Source: Bacillota bacterium
GTDB lineage: Bacteria > Bacillota > Dethiobacteria > SKNC01
NCBI GenBank assembly: GCA_007121375.1
Contig: SKLX01000036.1
Span: 1-33,603, forward strand
Direction of reading: 5' to 3'
DNA length: 33,603 bases
Shown here: in pieces, positions 19,185 through 28,751 of the stretch
Layout: every line of letters begins with the position of its first letter
Numbering within the stretch: the first letter of the stretch is position 1
Notes under the pieces: model-generated
Told to the model about the DNA's origin: nothing
The model's database searches: none
The model's input: the letters and a program-made list of their open reading frames with translations, nothing else
Program-made: the position numbers and the translations under genes

Positions 19185-19559
19185 CTACTTAAGCTCGATG
19201 CTGCCTCCGGCTTCTTCCAGCTTATTTTTCAGTTCTTCCCCTTCTTCCTTGCTCACCTTTTCCTTAACGGGCTTGGGTGCTTCATCCACCAGGGCTTTTG
19301 CTTCTTTCAATCCCAGGCCGGTGATTTCCCTTACCACTTTGATTACCTGGATCTTCTTGTCTCCAGCGCCTGTCAGCACTACATCAAATTCAGTCTGTTC
19401 TTCCTCCTCTTCAGCTGCTTCTCCTGCAGGGGCCGCTGCGGTGGCAACGGGCGCCGCTGCAGAAACACCAAACTCTTCCTCAAAAGCTTTTACCAGCTCT
19501 GACAGTTCCATAACGGTCATTCCCTTTATAACTTCCAATACTTCTTCTACTTTAGACAT
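19185..19559 (-). CDS. rplL: 50S ribosomal protein L7/L12
   Basis: 124 aa; EEKTEFDVVL-type region, [32 protein letters not shown]. Confidence 0.98.
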   Translation of the reverse strand: MSKVEEVLEVIKGMTVMELSELVKAFEEEFGVSAAAPVATAAAPAGEAAEEEEEQTEFDVVLTGAGDKKIQVIKVVREITGLGLKEAKALVDEAPKPVKEKVSKEEGEELKNKLEEAGGSIELK

Positions 19560-19597
19560 ATTTATACCTCCTGTTTTTTAATATAATGGTTAATTCT

Positions 19598-20122
19598 TTA
19601 AGCTCCTTGCTTTTGATCACATATGGCCTGGAGAGCGTATACTGTCTTTGACAGTAATCCCTGCATAGCATAAGCCATACCGTAAACGGGTGCCTGCATG
19701 CCTCCCACTACTTTACCCAGGAGAACCTCCCTGGGTGGAAGCTCTGCAATTTCCTTAATATCGGAAAGCTCAATAAGGTTACCCAGGAGCAAGCCGCATT
19801 TTATTTTCAGCTTGTCATTTTCTTTAGCAAAGGTAGAAAGAACCTTGGCAGGGGCTACAGGATCATCTTCACTGAAAGCAATAGCTGTAGGTCCTTCCAA
19901 ATAAGTATTCAACTCATCGTAACCCGCCTGGGAGGCAGCTATCCGGGTAAGGGTATTTTTTACTACCTTGAAATCTATGCCCTCTTCCGATAATCGTTTG
20001 CGGAGATCACTTATTTCAGATACGTTTAACCCCCGGTAATCAGCCAATATAAAGGCCCGGCTTCCTTCCATTTTTTCCTTTAATTCCCCTACCGTCCTTT
20101 TCTTATCTTCTCTAACGCCCAA
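19598..20122 (-). CDS. rplJ: 50S ribosomal protein L10
   Basis: Starts at TTG 20122 (LGVREDKKRTVGELKEKMEGSRAFILADYRGLNVSEISDLRKRL); the longer ORF runs back through the leader. Confidence 0.93.
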   Translation of the reverse strand: MGVREDKKRTVGELKEKMEGSRAFILADYRGLNVSEISDLRKRLSEEGIDFKVVKNTLTRIAASQAGYDELNTYLEGPTAIAFSEDDPVAPAKVLSTFAKENDKLKIKCGLLLGNLIELSDIKEIAELPPREVLLGKVVGGMQAPVYGMAYAMQGLLSKTVYALQAICDQKQGA

Positions 20123-20157
20123 TTTTTCACCTCCCCTGATTTTAAAATACAAAAAAT

Positions 20158-20275
20158 ATAAAAACCTCCGCAGACACACGGAGGTTCTTCCCAAACACAA
20201 AGAGTATACCTTTCCTCCGACCTCGGCAGGCATAATTAAGCCCCAGGGGCACCTGCTGTCTACAGCCAAGATTTT
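20158..20275 (-). ncRNA. Ribosomal protein L10 leader
   Basis: Minus strand GACAGCAGGTGCCCC..GGGGCTTAATTATGCCTGCCGAGGT followed by hairpin AACCTCCGTGTGTCTGCGGAGGTTTTT upstream of rplJ. Confidence 0.88.
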
Positions 20276-20319
20276 ATTCAATTATAAAGTATGAAAAAGG
20301 TAAAACTGCCGGGATATCT

Positions 20320-21024
20320 TTACTTACCCATGGAGGCAGCCTTTTGGGGACTAACTTTAATCCCTGGTCCCATGGTAGAGGAAACAGCGACACTTTTAAT
20401 ATACTGTCCCTTGGCTCCAGGTGGCTTGGCCTTGATCAAGGTATCTATCAGGGTATAAAAATTTTCTACCAGCTTTTCCTTTTCAAAGGATACCTTACCA
20501 ATGGGAACGTGTATAATACCCGTTTTATCGGTACGGTATTCTACCTTACCCGCCTTAATTTCCTGAACCGCCTTTTCAATTTCAAAGGTAACGGTTCCTG
20601 TCTTGGGGTTAGGCATCATACCCTTGGGTCCCAGGATCTTTCCCAGCTTACCCACAATGGACATGGTGTCGGGAGTAGCTACTGCCACATCAAAGTCCAG
20701 CCAGCCCTCCTGGATTTTTGCTACCAGGTCCTCGGCTCCCACATAATCTGCTCCAGCTTCTTCTGCCTCCTTGGCTTTTTCTCCCTTAGCAAAAACCAGG
20801 ACTCTTACTTCTTTACCTGTTCCATGGGGCATAACAACGGCCCCTCGCACTTGCTGGTCAGCGTGTTTAGGATTAACCCCCAGCTTTACTGCTACTTCTA
20901 CGGTCTCGTCAAATTTAGCATTTGATATTTCCTTTACCAGTTCTAAAGCTTCTTCAGGATCATATAGTCTTTCCCTGTCCACTTTTTCCCTTGCTTCTGC
21001 ATATTTTTTCGCTACTTTTGCCAT
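20320..21024 (-). CDS. rplA: 50S ribosomal protein L1
   Basis: 234 aa; [43 protein letters not shown]. Confidence 0.98.
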   Translation of the reverse strand: MAKVAKKYAEAREKVDRERLYDPEEALELVKEISNAKFDETVEVAVKLGVNPKHADQQVRGAVVMPHGTGKEVRVLVFAKGEKAKEAEEAGADYVGAEDLVAKIQEGWLDFDVAVATPDTMSIVGKLGKILGPKGMMPNPKTGTVTFEIEKAVQEIKAGKVEYRTDKTGIIHVPIGKVSFEKEKLVENFYTLIDTLIKAKPPGAKGQYIKSVAVSSTMGPGIKVSPQKAASMGK

Positions 21025-21070
21025 TCTTAAACCTCCTTGTGGTATTAGCGAGCATTAGCTCTCCCAACGG

Positions 21071-21496
21071 TTATCCTTCAACAACTATGCCCATGCTTCT
21101 AGCTGTACCTTCGATAATTCTCATGGCTGCTTCCAGGTCATTGGCATTCAGGTCCTTCATTTTTAGCTCGGCAATTTCTTTTACTTTATCCCTGGCCACT
21201 TTAGCAACCTTAACTTTATTAGGCTCTCCTGAAGCCGTTTCAATGCCGGCAGCCTTTTTCAATAGTACCGCAGCAGGAGGAGTTTTGGTTATAAAAGTAA
21301 AGGAACGGTCTTCAAAAACTGTTATCTCTACAGGTATAATTAAACCTTCCTTCTCGGAGGTTCTTTCATTAAACTCCTTGCAAAAAGCCATAATATTAAC
21401 TCCATGCTGACCCAGGGCCGGACCAACAGGAGGGGCAGGAGTAGCTTTACCGCCTGGAATCTGTAATTTTATTACGGTCATAATTTTTCTGGCCAT
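21071..21496 (-). CDS. rplK: 50S ribosomal protein L11
   Basis: [34 protein letters not shown]; start chosen at MARKIMTV. Confidence 0.97.
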   Translation of the reverse strand: MARKIMTVIKLQIPGGKATPAPPVGPALGQHGVNIMAFCKEFNERTSEKEGLIIPVEITVFEDRSFTFITKTPPAAVLLKKAAGIETASGEPNKVKVAKVARDKVKEIAELKMKDLNANDLEAAMRIIEGTARSMGIVVEG

Positions 21497-21514
21497 TTTT
21501 AGCATTCCACCTCC

Positions 21515-22039
21515 TTACATTTTTTCAACCTGGTCAAACTCTAATTCAACAGGAGTTTCCCGGCCAAACATGGAAACAAAAACCTTTAATTTTTGTTTTT
21601 CTATTAACACTTCCTGGATGACCCCTATAAAATTAGCAAAAGGACCTTCCAGCACCCTTACCTGCTCGCCTGATTCAAACCGGGCCCGGGACCTGGCCTC
21701 AGCAACTCCCATTTGCTTGAGTATATGCTGAACCTCCTCCTGGCTCAAGGGAACAGGCTTGGAGCCTGGTCCAACAAATCCAGTTACCCCAGGTGTGTTT
21801 CGCACCACGTACCATGAATCATCTTCCATGACCATTTCCACCAGGACATACCCAGGAAATACTTTTTTCATGGCTGTTTTCTTCTTACCGTTTTTAATTT
21901 CAACTTCCTTTTCCATGGGTACCAAGACTCTAAAAATCTTGTCCTGCATTTCCATGGATTCTACTCTTTTTTCAAGGTTAGTCTTAACCTTGTTCTCGTA
22001 TCCGGCATAAGTATGAACTACATACCATTGTTTGCTCAT
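21515..22039 (-). CDS. nusG: Transcription termination/antitermination protein NusG
   Basis: [42 protein letters not shown] region. Confidence 0.97.
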   Translation of the reverse strand: MSKQWYVVHTYAGYENKVKTNLEKRVESMEMQDKIFRVLVPMEKEVEIKNGKKKTAMKKVFPGYVLVEMVMEDDSWYVVRNTPGVTGFVGPGSKPVPLSQEEVQHILKQMGVAEARSRARFESGEQVRVLEGPFANFIGVIQEVLIEKQKLKVFVSMFGRETPVELEFDQVEKM

Positions 22040-22075
22040 AACTGTTAAGGACAATTTTGCCCTTCCCTCCCTAAA

Positions 22076-22294
22076 TTACCCAATAATAAGACGAAGCAGC
22101 ATACCAAAACCTGTATCCAGAAACCAAAAAAATATACCCACGGAGAAGATGGAAACCAGGACTATGCCCGTAAAAACTGACATTTCTTTACGATTTGGCC
22201 AGTGAACCTTTTTCATTTCCACCTTAACATCCTTCAGGTGCTTGTTTATTTTCTTTACGCCCTTTACGTTGCTTTTACTGTTAACGGCACCCAT
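22076..22294 (-). CDS. secE: Preprotein translocase subunit SecE
   Basis: LKDVKVEMKKVHWPNRKEMSVFTGIVLV with C-terminal TM; start chosen at MGAVNSKS. Confidence 0.92.
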   Translation of the reverse strand: MGAVNSKSNVKGVKKINKHLKDVKVEMKKVHWPNRKEMSVFTGIVLVSIFSVGIFFWFLDTGFGMLLRLIIG

Positions 22295-22351
22295 GCTTTC
22301 ACTCCTTACAATAACTAACAACCTCACAAAAACTCACGAAAAATAAACCCT

Positions 22352-22501
22352 TTACCTGGTTTCCCGGTGCAGGGTATGGCTGTTACAGAATTTGCAGTAC
22401 TTTTTAATTTCCATACGGTCCGGATTGTTCTTCTTATTCTTAGTAGTTGTATAATTTCTCCGTTTACATTCAGTGCAGGCCAGTGTTGCTCTAACCCTCA
22501 A
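22352..22501 (-). CDS. rpmG: 50S ribosomal protein L33
   Basis: Translated by hand from [52 protein letters not shown] (49 aa); below the ORF-track cutoff. Confidence 0.93.
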   Translation of the reverse strand: MRVRATLACTECKRRNYTTTKNKKNNPDRMEIKKYCKFCNSHTLHRETR

Positions 22502-22576
22502 CTATCGTACACCCCCTGGTAATAAACATTACTGCATACATATTTTATATCCTTCTTAAAGTTAATCACTCCTTAG

Positions 22577-22605
22577 AATCTACCACAATTTATAGTTAAT
22601 GTCAA
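22577..22605 (-). promoter_or_regulatory. Promoter upstream of rpmG-secE-nusG
   Basis: Minus strand TTGACA (22600-22605), 17-nt spacer, TAGATT (22577-22582). Confidence 0.6.
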
Positions 22606-22716
22606 CATTATCTGTTCATAAGCCTTATCCATATCCATAAGCCCTGCCATAACCAGTATTATACTATATTTGCCTGGAAAATATACGGTATTTCCTGGAA
22701 AATATACAGGTTAATA

Positions 22717-22747
22717 TAAAAAAGACCTGGATTATCCTTCAGGTCTT
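22717..22747 (-). terminator. Terminator of the tRNA cluster
   Basis: Minus strand AAGACCTGA..TCCAGGTCTTTTTTAT. Confidence 0.75.
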
Positions 22748-22760
22748 AAAGTTCTTTAAA

Positions 22761-22837
22761 TGGTGGCGGCGCAGGGACTCGAACCCCGGGCACTGCGGGT
22801 ATGAACCGCATGCTCTAACCACCTGAGCTACGCCGCC
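22761..22837 (-). tRNA. tRNA-Met (CAT), elongator
   Basis: GGCGGCGTAGCTCAGGTGGTTAGAGCATGCGGTTCATACCCGCAGTGCCCGGGGTTCGAGTCCCTGCGCCGCCACCA. Confidence 0.93.
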
Positions 22838-22838
22838 G

Positions 22839-22915
22839 TGGAGCTCACGACCGGACTCGAACCGGTGGCCTTATCCTTACCAAGGATACGCTCTGACCTC
22901 CTGAGCTACGTGAGC
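22839..22915 (-). tRNA. tRNA-Thr (GGT)
   Basis: Cloverleaf with anticodon loop TTGGTAA; CCA encoded. Confidence 0.93.
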
Positions 22916-22920
22916 ATGTT

Positions 22921-22999
<79 letters not shown>

Positions 23000-23018
23000 C
23001 TGTCTTGTAGCTTTATTC

Positions 23019-23092
23019 TGGAGCGGGTGATGGGAATCGAACCCACGCGGCTGGCTTGGGAAGCCAGAACTCTACCATTGAGCTACACCCGC
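23019..23092 (-). tRNA. tRNA-Gly (TCC)
   Basis: GCGGGTGTAGCTCAATGGTAGAGTTCTGGCTTCCCAAGCCAGCCGCGTGGGTTCGATTCCCATCACCCGCTCCA. Confidence 0.95.
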
Positions 23093-23127
23093 ATGACCCT
23101 CATCTGTAAGCTTTTTTATAACTTTAA

Positions 23128-23213
23128 TGGTGGAGAGGGCTGGATTCGAACCAGCGAAGGCTACGCCAGCAGATTTACAGTCTGCCCCCTTTGGCCAACT
23201 CGGGTACCTCTCC
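23128..23213 (-). tRNA. tRNA-Tyr (GTA)
   Basis: Long variable arm, anticodon loop CTGTAAA, CCA encoded. Confidence 0.95.
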
Positions 23214-23219
23214 ACACAA

Positions 23220-23294
23220 TGGAGCCGACGACCAGACTCGAACTGGTAACCTGCTGATTACAAATCAGCTGCTCTGCCATTGAGCTACGTCGGC
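23220..23294 (-). tRNA. tRNA-Thr (TGT)
   Basis: Anticodon arm CTGATTTGTAATCAG; CCA encoded. Confidence 0.95.
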
Positions 23295-23309
23295 TGGTCA
23301 GCGAGTTAA

Positions 23310-23338
23310 ATTATACATGGTCCAGGAAAGAAAGTCAA
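23310..23338 (-). promoter_or_regulatory. Promoter of the tRNA cluster
   Basis: Minus strand TTGACT (23333-23338), 17-nt spacer, TATAAT (23310-23315). Confidence 0.78.
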
Positions 23339-23399
23339 TACCCTGTCATTAACCCTGTAAATACTATTGTACGCCCCTGCTGGTCAATTATTCTTCCCC

Positions 23400-24065
23400 T
23401 TAGCTTTCCCTGATCTCCAGGTATTTCTCCAGTTTTCTCTTTACCCTTTGCAGAGCATTATCTATAGATTTAACATGTCTTTTCAGCTCTACGGCAATTT
23501 CCTGATATGATTTCCCTTCCAGGTAAAGCATGAGGACTTTCCATTCCAGGTCGCTGAGAATTTCTCCCATTTTGAATTCTATATCGTGGTACTCTTCCCT
23601 GTTTATCATTAATTCTTCTGGATCTGTTATTTTGGCTCCCGACAGGATGTCCAATAGGGTCCTGTCAGAATCTTCATCGTAAATAGGCTTGTTGAGGGAA
23701 ACATAGGAGTTCAAGGGTATATGCTTCTGGCGGGTAGCTGTCTTAATTGCTGTTATTATCTGCCGGGTAATACAAAGTTCAGCAAAAGCCCGGAAGGATG
23801 AAAGCTTGTCCCCTTTAAAATCACGAATTGCTTTATATAACCCAATCATTCCTTCCTGGATTATATCTTCCCTATCAGCACCAATTAAAAAATATGATCT
23901 TGCTTTAGCCTTAACAAAGTTCTTATACTTGTTTATTAAGTACTCTAAAGCGACCGGGCAGCCATCTTTGGCTTCCTCTGCAATCTCCTCATCGGCCTTG
24001 AGATCATATTCTACAGGTACCTCCTGGATTTCTTGTTGGACGCTTGTCACCAGCATCGCCTCCAT
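23400..24065 (-). CDS. sigH: RNA polymerase sporulation sigma factor SigH
   Basis: 221 aa; DREDIIQEGMIGLYKAIRDFKGDKLSSFRAFAELCITRQIITAIKTATRQKHIPLNSYVSL; located upstream of rpmG-secE-nusG as in Bacillus. Confidence 0.96.
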   Translation of the reverse strand: MEAMLVTSVQQEIQEVPVEYDLKADEEIAEEAKDGCPVALEYLINKYKNFVKAKARSYFLIGADREDIIQEGMIGLYKAIRDFKGDKLSSFRAFAELCITRQIITAIKTATRQKHIPLNSYVSLNKPIYDEDSDRTLLDILSGAKITDPEELMINREEYHDIEFKMGEILSDLEWKVLMLYLEGKSYQEIAVELKRHVKSIDNALQRVKRKLEKYLEIRES

Positions 24066-24129
24066 TTAGGAATTTTTGGGGATACCGTTAAGTTTACATA
24101 GTTATTATAACTTAATCCCCTCAATAACG

Positions 24130-24663
24130 TCAAGTTTTTAATTTTCCCCTTGCATGCCTCATTTTATTCAGCTTATCCCTTACATCCTCCCCCAAGTGAC
24201 TGTCCAGGGAGTTTCTGTCAAGTAAAAAAATATTATCGGTATACTTTTCCCGGACATCTATTTTAATTGATTCCAGCAAAATCTTTAATTCCCGGGCAGA
24301 AATCCTGTGGGCACCCCGGCCAAAAACAATTTCCTGCTGAACCCGGTCAGATGTAGCCACCAGTATATTTATATTATTCCTGCCTTTAAAATTATGAGTA
24401 ATTTTTTCTATAACATTGTCTGCCGTTTCCTTTTCCCTGGTATATATAACCTCCAGGGAATGAAAAGTCTCCCTGGTTTCTACCCCACCCGGCACCTGGT
24501 GGGCGTCAAAAACTATCGTTATTTTATCCCAAAGAATGGCAAAATCCATTAAGTAATCAATTAATTTTTCTCGGGCGGACTCCATGCTTTCTTCTCCCAG
24601 GGTTTTTAAATCCTCCCAGGAATTTATAATATTGTAACCGTCTACTATTAAATAACCTGGCAT
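24130..24663 (-). CDS. yacP: NYN domain ribonuclease, YacP/Rae1 family
   Basis: 177 aa; YLIVDGYNIINSWEDLK, ITIVFDAHQVPGG, NILVATSDRVQQ. Confidence 0.92.
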   Translation of the reverse strand: MPGYLIVDGYNIINSWEDLKTLGEESMESAREKLIDYLMDFAILWDKITIVFDAHQVPGGVETRETFHSLEVIYTREKETADNVIEKITHNFKGRNNINILVATSDRVQQEIVFGRGAHRISARELKILLESIKIDVREKYTDNIFLLDRNSLDSHLGEDVRDKLNKMRHARGKLKT

Positions 24664-24684
24664 TTCTAAATTCCTTTCTTCTAT

Positions 24685-25425
24685 CTATTTACTCTTTTGC
24701 CTTAAAACTTCATACATTAAAACTGCCCCTGCTGCTGAAGCATTCAAGGAAGTTACCTGACCCTTCATGGGTATTTTTACCAGGTAATCACATTTTTCCT
24801 TCAGCAGCCTGCTGATACCTTTACCTTCGCTTCCCAGAACCAGGCCCAGGGGGCAACGATAATTTCCTTCATAATAATTGAAATCACCATCTGCCTCGGT
24901 ACCAAATATCCATAAACCCCTATCCTTTAACTCCTCCACCAGGCGGTTCAGGTTGGTGACCCGGGCTAAAGGAAGGTAGTAAATGGCGCCGGCAGAGGCT
25001 TTGAAAACAGCCGGTGTTACCTGGGCAGACCTGCGGGAGGGTATAACTACTCCATGGACTCCTGCCCCTTCCGCCGTCCTTATCAGGGCTCCCAGGTTTT
25101 GGGGATCCTGCACCTGGTCCAGGACTAAAATAAAAGGATGTTCCTCTCTTTTTTGGGCCAGGGAAAAGATATCATCAATCTCTGCATAATTATATTCAAA
25201 CCCCAGGGCTGCAGCCCCCTGGTGCTTCAAACCGGAAGCCAGGCTATCCATCTGGTTTCTGTTAACCCTTTCCAGGGAAATTCCTCTGCGGGCAGCCAGC
25301 TCCTCTATTTCCTTAATCAGGGATCCACCCGTCCCCTGGGCAATCAGTATTTTTTTTAATTGAGCACCAGCCCTCAAAGCTTCCAGCACGGGCTGCCTGC
25401 CAAATATTGACTGGGACTTATCCAT
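24685..25425 (-). CDS. rlmB: 23S rRNA 2'-O-methyltransferase RlmB (SpoU family)
   Basis: IFGRQPVLEALRAG, LDQVQDPQNLGALIRTAEGAGVHGVVIP, LVLGSEGKGISRLL, SLNASAAGAVLMYE. Confidence 0.95.
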   Translation of the reverse strand: MDKSQSIFGRQPVLEALRAGAQLKKILIAQGTGGSLIKEIEELAARRGISLERVNRNQMDSLASGLKHQGAAALGFEYNYAEIDDIFSLAQKREEHPFILVLDQVQDPQNLGALIRTAEGAGVHGVVIPSRRSAQVTPAVFKASAGAIYYLPLARVTNLNRLVEELKDRGLWIFGTEADGDFNYYEGNYRCPLGLVLGSEGKGISRLLKEKCDYLVKIPMKGQVTSLNASAAGAVLMYEVLRQKSK

Positions 25426-25439
25426 GGGTAGCATACTCC

Positions 25440-26219
25440 TTAAATACTCCCAAATTTTTTCCTTACTTCTTCAATTTTCCCGCAGCTCATGTCACCTTCC
25501 GGGCAGGGACCCTTGATACAGGCAGGGCCGGCCTTATTAAATAAAACGGGGGCAACAGCCCTTACCCCTTTTAGCATTTCCACTGCCAATTCCCTTATTT
25601 CCCACTGGGCCCTTTCGCAGCACCTCTGGCAGAAAAAATTAAAAAGAGCCCGGGCATTCATAGTGAACACTATTTTAGTTTCACAGGCATTGGGAAAAAC
25701 ATAGCGTGCATCTTCGATAGCCCTTTTTTCAATAGCTTTTAACTGTTTTCCCATAACTTTTCCATGGGGAGAAACTTCCCAGGAATACCTTTCCACCAGG
25801 AGTTCCACCAGGCGGTTGTAATACTCCTGGTCCTCTTTCATGGCCCTAATAAAAATTTCACGAGCTTCAGGGATAGAATTTATTGATGGAGGCACAACAT
25901 AATCAAACTGCTCCAACTTAACATACCTCTGGGACTGCTGGGAATAAGAACAGCCTATCCGGTGCCTCACCAGCTGGTGGGTTAGAGCCCTGCTGATACC
26001 TTCTGCCGCAAAGGTAAATGAGACATGTTCTACAGGAGACTCATGGCCCATATCCATTAGTACCTTTAAAAATTTCTCTACTTCTTCTTCCCTCATTTTT
26101 CCCTTTATTTCTTCAACCCCTACCCGGGAATAGCAAAGCCTGGCAGCGGCAGCTATGGTTTCCTCGGGGCGAGGAGTACAGGTAACCAGGTGAACTTTTA
26201 AATGAGACTCCACAATCAA
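25440..26219 (-). CDS. thyX: Flavin-dependent thymidylate synthase ThyX
   Basis: 259 aa; ThyX motif region [19 protein letters not shown]. Confidence 0.95.
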   Translation of the reverse strand: MIVESHLKVHLVTCTPRPEETIAAAARLCYSRVGVEEIKGKMREEEVEKFLKVLMDMGHESPVEHVSFTFAAEGISRALTHQLVRHRIGCSYSQQSQRYVKLEQFDYVVPPSINSIPEAREIFIRAMKEDQEYYNRLVELLVERYSWEVSPHGKVMGKQLKAIEKRAIEDARYVFPNACETKIVFTMNARALFNFFCQRCCERAQWEIRELAVEMLKGVRAVAPVLFNKAGPACIKGPCPEGDMSCGKIEEVRKKFGSI

Positions 26220-26333
26220 TGCCTCCTTAACCCTATGAATAACTAATATACTCCCATGATACTACAATTTAAAAGTAATTGCTACCATAAGATGATTAAA
26301 GCAGACCTTCTAACCCGGGCCTGCTTTTTACTT

Positions 26334-27743
26334 TTAACTTTTTCTTTTCCACCGGACCCCCTGGGGTGTATCCTCCAGGATAATGCCCCTTTCTAAGAGC
26401 TGGTCCCTTATACTATCTGCTGTAGCAAAATCTTTAGCCTTCCTGGCCTCCTGCCTTTTCTGGATTAATTCCTCTATTTCAGTGTCCAGCTCCTCCTTTT
26501 CTAAGTTGGTAAAGAGGCCCAGTATATCCCCCAGTTCCCGGTAAGTGTTCAGTATTTTTTCTATCACCTGCAGGTTATGCATTCCATCCTTTAGATAGAT
26601 ATTTGTTTCCCGGGCCAATTCAAAAAGGGCTGCCAGAGCATCGGCAGTATTGAAATCATCATCCATAGACTCCTCAAATTTATTCCGGTATTTTTCCACC
26701 TTTTCCATTATGTCCCTATCTTTATCCTCCAGGGGCTTTTCCTGGGCCTTTTCCTTCAAGTCTAAAAGGGCATAAATAAGGGTGTTAAGTCTTTCCAGGC
26801 CACTTTTAGCCTGGTCAAGGAGCTCAAAGTTAAAGTTAATGGGGCTGCGATAGTGGGCAGAAAGCATAAAGAAGCGCACTACCTGGGGGTCGATTTTTTT
26901 GTGGATTTCCCTTACCGTTAAAATGTTACCCAGGGACTTGGACATCTTTTGCTTATCAATATTAAGGTAACCCACGTGCATCCAGTACCTTACAAATCGT
27001 TTTCCCGTAGCTCCCTCACTCTGAGCTATTTCATTTTCATGGTGAGGAAAAGTAAGGTCCGGACCTCCCGCATGGATATCCAGGGTTTCCCCCAGATATT
27101 TCATAGCCATGGCAGAACATTCAATATGCCAGCCGGGCCTTCCCCTTCCCCAGGGGCTGTCCCAGGAGGGCTCCCCCTCCTTGGCCTTTTTCCAAAGGGC
27201 AAAATCCATGGGGTTCTTCTTCCTTTCATCTACCTCAACCCGGGAACCCGATTCCAGTTCCCCCGTATCCTGGTAAGAAAGCCTGCCGTATTCGGGAAAA
27301 CTGGCAGTATCAAAATATACGTCGCCTTCTACTTCGTAGGCGAGACCTTTTTCCATAAGTTTTTGTATAATCTTAATTATTTCTGGAATGTGTTCCGTAG
27401 CCCGGGGATGGACATCAGCTCTCCTGATCCCCAGGGCATCAGCATCTTCCAGGTAAGCCTCTATATATTTTTCTGCCAACTCTTCCACCGTGATGCCCAT
27501 TTCCCTGGCTCTATTTATCATTTTATCCTCAATATCGGTAAAATTTTGCACATAATTTACTTCATAACCCCGGTACTCCAGGTACCGACGGATAACGTCA
27601 AAAACTATAAACACCCGGGCATTTCCAATATGAAAGTAATCGTAAACGGTAGGACCGCAAACATAAAATCCCACCTCATATTCCCGCAGGGGCACAAATT
27701 CCTCCATTCTTCTGGTCATTGTATTATACAGCTTTATGGTCAA
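26334..27743 (-). CDS. cysS: Cysteinyl-tRNA synthetase
   Basis: 469 aa; [34 protein letters not shown]; overlaps the cysE 3' end by 20 nt. Confidence 0.98.
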   Translation of the reverse strand: MTIKLYNTMTRRMEEFVPLREYEVGFYVCGPTVYDYFHIGNARVFIVFDVIRRYLEYRGYEVNYVQNFTDIEDKMINRAREMGITVEELAEKYIEAYLEDADALGIRRADVHPRATEHIPEIIKIIQKLMEKGLAYEVEGDVYFDTASFPEYGRLSYQDTGELESGSRVEVDERKKNPMDFALWKKAKEGEPSWDSPWGRGRPGWHIECSAMAMKYLGETLDIHAGGPDLTFPHHENEIAQSEGATGKRFVRYWMHVGYLNIDKQKMSKSLGNILTVREIHKKIDPQVVRFFMLSAHYRSPINFNFELLDQAKSGLERLNTLIYALLDLKEKAQEKPLEDKDRDIMEKVEKYRNKFEESMDDDFNTADALAALFELARETNIYLKDGMHNLQVIEKILNTYRELGDILGLFTNLEKEELDTEIEELIQKRQEARKAKDFATADSIRDQLLERGIILEDTPQGVRWKRKS

Positions 27744-28389
27744 AGTTACATCCCCTTTCTAATTTCTCCAGTTGATATCTAAGTTCATCAATTTGCTGCT
27801 GCATTCCCCTGTACATTTCCGTTACCGGGTCAGGTAGTTTATGGTGGTCCAGGTCTATATGGGGAAGTCTTTCTCCCTTAAAAATAACAGCCCTCCCCGG
27901 CACACCCACCACCGTGGTGTTATAGGGCACATTGTTAAGGACTACCGAACCAGAACCTACTTTGGCGTTATCTCCAATTTCCACAGGCCCAAGGACCTTT
28001 GCCCCCGCTCCAATCACCACATTATTCCCTACCGTAGGATGTCTTTTACCTTTTTCTTTGCCCGTTCCACCCAGGGTAACCCCCTGATACAGGGTTACAT
28101 TGTCTCCGATTTCAGCCGTTTCTCCTATCACTACTCCCATTCCATGGTCGATAAAAAAGCCATTCCCAATCCTGGCTCCCGGGTGGATTTCTATCCCTGT
28201 CAGGAATCGACCCAGCTGGGATATAATTCGGGGGAGAAGAACTAGTTTTTTCCGGTAAAGGTAATGGGCCGCCCGATGAAAAATTAGGGCATGAAAACCG
28301 GGGTAGCAAAGAATCACCTCTATAATACTTTTGGCTGCAGGATCCCTCTGAAAAATTACCCTGATATCCTTTACTATTCTGGACAGCAT
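27724..28389 (-). CDS. cysE: Serine O-acetyltransferase
   Basis: Start placed at [21 protein letters not shown] (ATG 28389); [43 protein letters not shown]. The track ORF extension to 28512 lies in the T-box. Confidence 0.95.
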   Translation of the reverse strand: MLSRIVKDIRVIFQRDPAAKSIIEVILCYPGFHALIFHRAAHYLYRKKLVLLPRIISQLGRFLTGIEIHPGARIGNGFFIDHGMGVVIGETAEIGDNVTLYQGVTLGGTGKEKGKRHPTVGNNVVIGAGAKVLGPVEIGDNAKVGSGSVVLNNVPYNTTVVGVPGRAVIFKGERLPHIDLDHHKLPDPVTEMYRGMQQQIDELRYQLEKLERGCNFDHKAV

Positions 28390-28418
28390 AATTATCCTCT
28401 CCTTGAATAAAAATAAAA

Positions 28419-28713
28419 TCCGCCTTCTGTATATTAAAATACAGAGGCGGATCGGATTATACCGCGGTTCCACTCTGTTTGAGCATGGGAATACCTTTAT
28501 CAAAAAAGTCATGCCCCCCTCAAAGATATAACGGTCTCCCGCAGGTCCATAGGGCTTTAAAAAGCTTTCCTGACCTGGCTCAAGGGTGCATTTTCAGTTC
28601 AAAGGTACCTGGAACTCCTCTCAGCTCATCAAGAGTTCCTCTCTGGAGGACGGTTAAGAACCTACTTTTCCCTCTCATCGCTTTAAAAATATGTCTTATG
28701 TTATGTTATTATA
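28419..28713 (-). ncRNA. T-box leader (probably Cys-specific) upstream of cysE-cysS
   Basis: Minus strand T-box core GAGTGGAACCGCGG (about 28464-28477), terminator CCGCCTCTGTATTTTAATATACAGAAGGCGGATTTTATTTTT, candidate UGC specifier in GAAAATGCACCC. Confidence 0.9.
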
Positions 28714-28736
28714 ACTCCAAGGACAGTTCCTGTCAA
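28708..28736 (-). promoter_or_regulatory. Consensus promoter for the T-box-cysE-cysS unit
   Basis: Minus strand TTGACA (28731-28736), 17-nt spacer, TATAAT (28708-28713). Confidence 0.85.
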
Positions 28737-28751
28737 TTAAGTTAACAAACC

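Noticed and set aside
19598-20281. 227-aa version of L10 with an N-terminal extension
   Set aside because: The extension is the translated L10 leader RNA; the proper start is TTG at 20122.
26949-27782. Long plus-strand ORF (277 aa) opposite cysS
   Set aside because: Antisense of cysS with no protein-family features; typical shadow ORF.
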